This document shows positions 7,276-13,167 of a stretch of DNA of 16,122 nucleotides, one piece after another. This DNA is from Candidatus Zhuqueibacterota bacterium 4572_119 (GTDB lineage Bacteria > Zhuqueibacterota > Zhuqueibacteria > Thermofontimicrobiales > Thermofontimicrobiaceae). The notes beneath the pieces are model-generated. The model was given only the letters and a program-made list of their open reading frames with translations, was not told the DNA's origin and made no database searches. Location of the stretch: the NCBI GenBank assembly GCA_002084535.1, contig NBLI01000007.1:1-16122 (forward strand). Reading direction: 5' to 3'. The position numbers and the translations under genes were made by a program. The stretch's first letter is position 1; each line of letters opens with the position of its first letter.

Positions 7276-8682
7276 TTAATCGGATTTTGGAGCGTCAAAT
7301 TTCCCCAACTTATTATGAATCGTTTTCAAGCTAATACCTAAAATTCGCGCGGCTTTGGTCTTGTTCTGGTTCGCCTTTTCCAGTGTTCTTAAAATCACTT
7401 TTTTTTCTACTTCTTCCATGGTTGTACCAACCGGGATTACAATCATTGAAGCGGAGTCACCTTCTATTTCTGACGGTTTCGCCATTTTGGCTGGTTCTTC
7501 ACTGGAGATGATGCGGTTTGGAATGACGTCAAGGTCGATCTTTGATGAAGTCGTCAAAATCACGGCTCTCTCAATCGCGTTCTTCAATTCACGAACATTA
7601 CCCGGCCATTGATAACGCATCAATCTGGACATACAACGCTGGGTTAAGCCTTTTATTTTTTTATTATTTTTTTGATTAAAAAACAGGACAAATTCATCGA
7701 TCAGCAAAGGAATATCCTCCAGCCTTTCTTTTAATGGCGGAAGATCAATTTCCATTACGCAGAGCCGGTAATACAAATCTTCCCGAAGTTTTTTTTCTTT
7801 GAGGGCATCGTTCAGGTTTCTGTTTGTCGCCGCGACAATTCGGACATCCACTTCGATTTCTTTTTTACCGCCTAACCTGCGGAAGCGTTTTTCCTCCAGG
7901 GCGCGAAGAATTTTTGCCTGCGTCTCAAATGCCATTTCCCCGATTTCATCTAAAAACAAAGTTCCCTTATGCGCCATTTCAAAGCAGCCCGGCTTCTCTG
8001 TGAGCGCGCCGGTAAACGCGCCTTTTTCATGCCCGAACAACTCATTTTCCAGAATGTTTTCAGGGAAGGCAGAACAATTCACTGCAATGAAAGGCTCATT
8101 TTTACGGCTGCTTTTCCGGTGAATCGCCTTTGCCACCAATTCTTTGCCGGTTCCGCTTTCTCCTGTGATCATCACATTGGCAGTAGTATCAGCCACGGCG
8201 TCAATGATTTTATAAACTTCCAGCATTAATTGACTTTGTCCAATAATATCTTCAAAATGCGTCAGATGTTTTATTTGCTGCTCTAAATTTTTATGCGAAA
8301 CACGCAGCTTATAATGTTCCAGCGCTTTGGGAATTATCGACTTTAAACGAATGGGTTTAATCGGCTTTTCAATATAATCATAAACACCTTCCCTCATTGC
8401 CCGCACTGCTGTTGATATTGTGCCCTTCCCGGTAATGATAATTACCTGGGTTTCTATCCCTTCTTTTTTAATTTTTTTCAGCAATTGCATACCATCATAT
8501 TTTGGCATTTCCAAATCTGCCAGCAGCAAAGCAAATTTCTCCTGTCTTAACAAATCCAGCGCAGCCTTCCCGTCCAAAGCCGAGGAAATCGAATACCCCT
8601 CCTCCTCCAGCATTTCAGTTAATCCAAAAACGATAGCTTCTTCATCATCAGCAATTAATATTCTTTTATTTTCTTTTACCAT
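7276..8682 (-). CDS. NtrC-family sigma-54-dependent response regulator
   Basis: Cytoplasmic transcription activator that, when phosphorylated, oligomerises, hydrolyses ATP and opens sigma-54 promoter complexes. All three domains are complete in 468 aa. The receiver (about 5-122) has acidic pocket Asp12/Asp13, phospho-acceptor Asp56, Thr84 and Lys106. The AAA+ domain (about 143-380) has Walker A GESGTGK (174-180), the sigma-54 contact loop GAFTGA (221-226), Walker B LFLDEIGEM (242-250) and the arginine-finger region LREDLYYRL (299-307). The Fis-type helix-turn-helix is at about 425-463 (AARILGISLKTIHNKLGKF). The ATG at 8682 lies 17 nt after the stop of the small DHp gene, making it the last gene of a three-gene operon led by a hybrid kinase. 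The intact GAFTGA loop means real sigma-54 targets are expected, and candidates lie on both sides. No specific named ortholog is claimed. Confidence 0.95.
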   Translation of the reverse strand: MVKENKRILIADDEEAIVFGLTEMLEEEGYSISSALDGKAALDLLRQEKFALLLADLEMPKYDGMQLLKKIKKEGIETQVIIITGKGTISTAVRAMREGVYDYIEKPIKPIRLKSIIPKALEHYKLRVSHKNLEQQIKHLTHFEDIIGQSQLMLEVYKIIDAVADTTANVMITGESGTGKELVAKAIHRKSSRKNEPFIAVNCSAFPENILENELFGHEKGAFTGALTEKPGCFEMAHKGTLFLDEIGEMAFETQAKILRALEEKRFRRLGGKKEIEVDVRIVAATNRNLNDALKEKKLREDLYYRLCVMEIDLPPLKERLEDIPLLIDEFVLFFNQKNNKKIKGLTQRCMSRLMRYQWPGNVRELKNAIERAVILTTSSKIDLDVIPNRIISSEEPAKMAKPSEIEGDSASMIVIPVGTTMEEVEKKVILRTLEKANQNKTKAARILGISLKTIHNKLGKFDAPKSD

Positions 8683-8699
8683 TTAGCACACCCGCATTT

Positions 8700-8960
8700 T
8701 TAGCTTAGTAACTTGTCTAATTTTTTCTTGCTTCTTTCTTTATCAGTTAAGTTCAAATAATCAAAATAGCTTTGAACAATCCGATTGATGCGTTCAACCT
8801 CAGCAACAGCAATCTCCACGTGCTTCAACATCTTTTGGTCAACTTTTTGTTTTTGTAATTTCATTTTTAAAACATCAAGGTTAATTATCGCTGAATGAAC
8901 CGGATTTTTTATTTTGTGCGCGAAAATTTCGATACTGTTTTTTAGCTCTTTTTCATTCAT
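8700..8960 (-). CDS. Stand-alone DHp (HisKA) domain protein, probable phosphotransfer or phosphatase module
   Basis: Small protein of 86 aa consisting only of the dimerisation/phospho-acceptor domain of a histidine kinase. Helix 1 carries the H-box FAHKIKNP (13-20) with His15, and helix 2 spans about 41-70. The ATP-binding domain is absent, and only 17 nt separate its stop from the regulator gene, so no decayed ATPase remains. The acidic residue normally next to the histidine (HE), needed for autokinase activity in HisKA proteins, is Lys16. Asn19 at H+4, the position tied to phosphatase activity, is kept. I infer a Spo0B-like phosphotransfer protein, or a phosphatase or adaptor, linking the hybrid kinase to the NtrC-type regulator. 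The ATG at 8960 lies 4 nt after the kinase stop and suggests translational coupling. A TTG at 8984 (94 aa, 20-bp overlap) is less likely. Confidence 0.75.
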   Translation of the reverse strand: MNEKELKNSIEIFAHKIKNPVHSAIINLDVLKMKLQKQKVDQKMLKHVEIAVAEVERINRIVQSYFDYLNLTDKERSKKKLDKLLS

Positions 8961-8964
8961 TGGT

Positions 8965-11900
8965 TTATCCCAGCCATTTTTCAATTTTCTCTAAAATATC
9001 ATCTAAAGTAAAAGGCTTGTTCAAATAATCATTGCACCCGGCTTTGATCGCCTTTTTTTTATCTTCCCGTGGTGTTTTCGCCGTCATGGCGATAATCGGA
9101 ACTTTTTTAAATTGATTAATATTTCTGATCTTTCGGGTTGCCTGGTAGCCGTCAATTCCGGGCATCATCAAGTCCATCAATATCAGATCAGGTTTTTCTT
9201 TTTTAGCCTGCTGAATTCCTTCCGCGCCATCACCAGCGAAAATAGCCCGGTGTCCCTGTTCTTCCAAAATAAATTTTGCCGCGTATTGATTATCCCGGTT
9301 ATCGTCGATGACTAAAATTGTTTTTTGTTGTCGTCTCGACTTCTTCTTGTTCCCCTGCCGAGTTGGTGGAACGGTCTTATCAATTTTTTCTGCCGTGGTC
9401 GGCGCTTGCCGTTCAGTAGTGATTTTTTTCACCGGTATCGTAACATGAAAAGTACTGCCTTTGCCCTTTTTACTTTCCACGTGAATGGAGCCTCCCATCA
9501 ACTGCAATAATTGGTAAGAAATTGATAGCCCCAAACCGCTGCCTTCAATTTTTTTTCTGGAAACATTTTCTGTCCTGGAAAATTTTTTGAAAATTTGATC
9601 GGCTTCATTTTCACTCATTCCAATTCCGCTATCCGCAACAGACAATTGGATCGATGAGGCGCGTTGATCAAATTTAGCGCTAACCTTTATTTTTCCCTTT
9701 TGAGTAAATTTAACCGCGTTACCTAATAGATTTGTTAAAACCTGCCTGATTTTATCTGAATCACTAAAAACATATTTCGGGAAATTCCGGTCCACCCTTA
9801 ATTCCAGTTTCAAATTTTTCCTGTCGCACAGAGGACGCATTTTGTCAATACTGGTTTGAATCAATTCCCTGATTGAAAAATAATTATAACTTACATCCAT
9901 TTTTCCGGCATCTATTCTGGACAAGTCTAACAAATCGTTGATGAGCTTTAACAAATCCTTCCCGTTTTGGCTGATAATTTTTACCTGTTTCAATTGTTCG
10001 GGATTTAATTCCCCGGACATCTGTTTGATAAGCACATCGGTCAGCGAAGTGATTGAATTGAGTGGAGTGCGCAATTCGTGGGACATTGTTGTAAAAAAAT
10101 TTGTCTTAACCCGGTTGGCTTTTGTTAATTCTTTAGCGCGGATTTGAGTCTCGTCAAAGAGTCTCCGGTTTTCAATACAAACCGCGGCTTTGTGAGCAAA
10201 AGTTTCCAGCACCTGTACTTGTTGTTTTTCCGGGTAATTTTTACTTACCGGATTAAACACATTAATAAAACCGAGAATTTTCTTTTTGTATTTTACAGGG
10301 ATCATTAATACATCTCCAGGCTGCCAGGTATTGTTTTCCGCTTCATTCGGCAAACGTTTTGCATTCCCGGATAAATGTTTTTTAACCATGTATGAATAAC
10401 TTATTTTAAACTCATCCTGCGCGAATTTAAATACATCTTTATAAATAAAATTTCTCTTGCTGACAAAACTTCGTAGTTGCGACTGATTTAAACCAGCATA
10501 AGCAGCGATTTTGAATTCATTGGATTCTTCTTCTTTTAATGTAAAAATAACAACCTGCCAACCCATGCTTTTTATCGCCCCGCAGATATTGGAAATAATT
10601 TTTCCGATCTCCAAATTCATGGCGATATCTTCACCAATTTTCAATATCTTGGACAATTGATTAATTTTGGTTTTTAGCTCATTGGTTCTTCTGGCAACCT
10701 GCTTTTCCAAATCACGCGAATATTCTTCCAGTTTTTCCCGCATGGCTTTGTATTCGGAAATATCACGTCCGACACACATGGCGCCAATATTATTTCCGTC
10801 AGGATCGAACAGGTAACGAACATTCCAGCTGCATAAAATCGCTTTACCTGATTTTGGTTTTACTTTAGCTTCATAATCACGCAGTTCCACATTGACAGCA
10901 TCGCCGTAGCTTTTTTGCAACTGTTCCATATCCGCGAAAAAATTGGGCAGCTTTTTACTGGTTAATTGTTTGGCTTCATAACCCAGCAATTTTCTGCCGT
11001 ATTGATTTATGTAAGTACAATTTCCCCGGCGGTCAACCACCAGTAAAATGTCCAGCATACCGGAAATGAGTGATTCATAATACTTAGTCGCCTGTTCCAT
11101 TTGTTCTTTTTTCAATTGCAAGTCGGAAGATTTTTCTTTGACAAGCTGTTCCAGATTGGCGGAATAGTCCTTTAATCGCCGCTCTTTTTCCCTTCTTTCT
11201 GCCATTTCAAAGATAACAATCCGGCAGCCTTGATACCGCTTCACTTTATCAAATATTGACGTCGCGCTGATCATTACCGGGATATTTTTCCCTGATCGGG
11301 ATTTGATTTCAATTTCAAATTGTCCTTCTCCACCCGATTTTAATTTTTCCAGTTCGACCTGAAATTTATCAAAATTCTTATCATCAAACAATTCACTGTC
11401 TTTTTTATCCGCCAAATATTTTTCCGAACGACCAAGCAACTCCGCGAATCTATCGTTAAAAAAAGTTACTTTGCCATTTTTGTTAAAAACACAAATGGAG
11501 GCGCTAATGCCTTTAATCAAAGAACGGTATTCTTTCAAGCTTTCCTGATTCTGTTCAAGCTCACTTTCCAGCGCAGTCCGCAGCTCAAATTCTGTTTCAA
11601 GAAATTTTGTATTTTCGGTAAAATAGATAAACAGAAAAAATATAAAGCCCATCAAACTTAACAGTAAACTACTGTTTTGCCATATATCATTTGCTGTTAC
11701 AGTGGGAAGCAAAAAAATATTTGAAATAATGAAGAACAACAGCGCGGTTAAATAATAAAAATAAATCTTGTGCCGCGAGACAAAGTAAAGTTGAAAAAAT
11801 TTCACCAAAGCAAAAAGAAACAGTACCAGGTTCAGAATAATCAATAAATCAGGAATTTCAAGGTGATATTTTTCTATCACCGGATTTAAGGTAAGCAGTT

Positions 11901-12390
11901 GTTTCAATAAAAAATATATCGAAAAATTAAAAATCACCGCAATGACAAACACAATAAAAATAAAACGAAAACGATGAAGAGACGGCAGCGTTTTGCCAAT
12001 AACAAGTACCGCGAAAAGCAAACAAATATTTAACGGCAGCCAGCTCAGCAAATCAAAATATAGTTTTGCCTTGAAAACTGTAGCAGCATCACTCCCCGCG
12101 TCAAAAAAATGCTGCCGCATTATTTGAAAAAGAAGGAATGCAGCAAATCCCAGAGTTAAAAGATAGTACTCTTTTGCAAATTGTAATTTAAAAGTTTTTA
12201 AACTTAAAACAATCAGCAATATCAATAAAAACAGTTGGCAATTTTCCAAAATATGATTCTGCGATTGTGTCAACGAAAAATTTAGATACTGGTACTTCAC
12301 ACCAAAAAATATTGCCAGTAGTGAGAGAAAAAGCAGAACCAGAAAAATTATGCGATTCCTGCTGATATTATAAGGGTATGGTTCGTACAT
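8965..12390 (-). CDS. Hybrid sensor histidine kinase: 8 TM, PAS-PAS-GAF, HisKA-HATPase, receiver
   Basis: Inner-membrane sensor kinase of 1141 aa. About eight hydrophobic segments (13-31, 52-66, 76-91, 116-132, 142-162, 181-203, 209-228, 240-257) form a 7TM/MASE-like sensor. A coiled coil and PAS domain (about 288-400), a second PAS (about 435-550), a coiled coil and a GAF domain (about 585-742) follow. The kinase core has His771 in MSHELRTPLNS, Asn887/Asn891 in the N box, DSGIGM (920-925) and GSGLGL (950-955). After a basic linker (about 990-1022) comes a receiver with Asp1029/Asp1030, phospho-acceptor Asp1073 and Lys1125. A hybrid kinase needs a histidine phosphotransfer partner, and the next gene encodes a lone DHp domain that could serve. 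A strong promoter lies 47-75 bp upstream. The ATG at 12390 has no obvious ribosome site. The signal sensed is unknown. Confidence 0.93.
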   Translation of the reverse strand: MYEPYPYNISRNRIIFLVLLFLSLLAIFFGVKYQYLNFSLTQSQNHILENCQLFLLILLIVLSLKTFKLQFAKEYYLLTLGFAAFLLFQIMRQHFFDAGSDAATVFKAKLYFDLLSWLPLNICLLFAVLVIGKTLPSLHRFRFIFIVFVIAVIFNFSIYFLLKQLLTLNPVIEKYHLEIPDLLIILNLVLFLFALVKFFQLYFVSRHKIYFYYLTALLFFIISNIFLLPTVTANDIWQNSSLLLSLMGFIFFLFIYFTENTKFLETEFELRTALESELEQNQESLKEYRSLIKGISASICVFNKNGKVTFFNDRFAELLGRSEKYLADKKDSELFDDKNFDKFQVELEKLKSGGEGQFEIEIKSRSGKNIPVMISATSIFDKVKRYQGCRIVIFEMAERREKERRLKDYSANLEQLVKEKSSDLQLKKEQMEQATKYYESLISGMLDILLVVDRRGNCTYINQYGRKLLGYEAKQLTSKKLPNFFADMEQLQKSYGDAVNVELRDYEAKVKPKSGKAILCSWNVRYLFDPDGNNIGAMCVGRDISEYKAMREKLEEYSRDLEKQVARRTNELKTKINQLSKILKIGEDIAMNLEIGKIISNICGAIKSMGWQVVIFTLKEEESNEFKIAAYAGLNQSQLRSFVSKRNFIYKDVFKFAQDEFKISYSYMVKKHLSGNAKRLPNEAENNTWQPGDVLMIPVKYKKKILGFINVFNPVSKNYPEKQQVQVLETFAHKAAVCIENRRLFDETQIRAKELTKANRVKTNFFTTMSHELRTPLNSITSLTDVLIKQMSGELNPEQLKQVKIISQNGKDLLKLINDLLDLSRIDAGKMDVSYNYFSIRELIQTSIDKMRPLCDRKNLKLELRVDRNFPKYVFSDSDKIRQVLTNLLGNAVKFTQKGKIKVSAKFDQRASSIQLSVADSGIGMSENEADQIFKKFSRTENVSRKKIEGSGLGLSISYQLLQLMGGSIHVESKKGKGSTFHVTIPVKKITTERQAPTTAEKIDKTVPPTRQGNKKKSRRQQKTILVIDDNRDNQYAAKFILEEQGHRAIFAGDGAEGIQQAKKEKPDLILMDLMMPGIDGYQATRKIRNINQFKKVPIIAMTAKTPREDKKKAIKAGCNDYLNKPFTLDDILEKIEKWLG

Positions 12391-12436
12391 TTGATAACGG
12401 GATAAATTTTTGATGGGATTTTTTTTGATTGGTTTA

Positions 12437-12465
12437 AATATAGCCTAAATTCTTTTAAATGTCAA
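12437..12465 (-). promoter_or_regulatory. Sigma-70 promoter of the hybrid kinase operon
   Basis: On the minus strand TTGACA (12465-12460), a perfect -35 box, is followed after exactly 17 bp by TATATT (12442-12437), a -10 box with one mismatch. The start would be near 12430, giving a leader of about 40 nt before the ATG at 12390. This suggests housekeeping, possibly constitutive, expression of the sensor operon. Confidence 0.75.
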
Positions 12466-12950
12466 TATAATTCTATTGGCTATTTTTAGAGAATGAGGTT
12501 TGGTTTTTTGTTAAGACTGAGATTTAGGTTATGGTAAAGACTCAAAAATATCAGTTAATCCGGCGTAATTAAATAAAGAATATGTGAATCTACGGCAAAA
12601 TAGTTAGCTTCCTGGATTAAGAAGTTCCTTGCTTTTACAAATAACTACCGGATTGCTCAATATTGCTTATCACCTTAAATTACAATATATTAAACAAGAG
12701 GTACTTCGTTATTTTATTTGTATCAAACCGAAACAGTGTTACAATCAGGTACATTTCTTTCACTAACTTTTGCCAATAACTACCATAAAATAAATATATT
12801 ATTATCAATAATTAAATAAGTAGCTGTTTTCTCAAAGCATAAATCATTTTTGAAATATATATCGGGCTAATTCGACAACTTCATAAATCCTGATAAATTA
12901 AATATTAAAAACTTTTTTTTCATAGAAACTCATAAACAAAAAAAATGTAC

Positions 12951-12967
12951 TATTTCAGCGCGAAATA
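12951..12967. promoter_or_regulatory. Dyad TATTTC-AGCGC-GAAATA, possible operator
   Basis: Perfect 6-bp arms surround a 5-bp GC-rich centre in AT-rich DNA. The centre (12959) lies about 43 bp upstream of the -24 GG of the sigma-54-like element, close to the usual enhancer range of NtrC-family activators. It does not match the palindrome upstream of the FN3/PorV-like operon, which weakens the case for one shared operator. Confidence 0.3.
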
Positions 12968-13000
12968 ATTACTCAAAAATCGTTCAAAAACGGCAAGCTC

Positions 13001-13016
13001 TGGCACCTATTTTGTT
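13001..13016 (+). promoter_or_regulatory. Sigma-54-like promoter candidate for the lamin-tail cargo gene
   Basis: TGGCAC-CTATT-TTGTT has a perfect -24 half and the correct ten bases between GG (13002-13003) and the -12 dinucleotide. The latter is GT rather than the near-invariant GC, so strength is doubtful. The start would be near 13027, with a leader of about 140 nt. Confidence 0.45.
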
Positions 13017-13167
13017 AAGCATTTGTTATTCAGAATTATTCAACAAAACGGGGGTAATTTTAAAGCATTCCATTTCTTCTACCATCCCCTATCTCTCGTT
13101 TTATTAGGCTTACTTAAAAAATATACTAATCTAACAGATCAATCCAATATTCATTAAGGAGCATCAG

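Larger units (their letters stand above)
12391..13167. other. 777-bp divergent control region
   Basis: No gene is supported. The region is very AT-rich and separates the leftward signalling operon from the rightward T9SS cargo gene. It holds a sigma-70 promoter facing left (12437-12465), a 10-bp direct repeat AATAACTACC (12640-12649 and 12775-12784), a dyad (12951-12967), a sigma-54-like element facing right (13001-13016), a leader with possible pairing (13045-13102) and an AAGGAG ribosome site (13156-13161). The stretch 12790-12950 shows only AT-rich sequence. Confidence 0.6.

Noticed and set aside
8961..8984. TTG start giving a 94-aa DHp protein overlapping the kinase gene
   Set aside because: The ATG at 8960 is 4 nt after the kinase stop and keeps the whole domain; the added residues match nothing.
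12391..12700. A sigma-54 promoter for the hybrid kinase operon
   Set aside because: I found no CC/GG-N10-GC arrangement on the minus strand here, and a near-perfect sigma-70 promoter is present instead.
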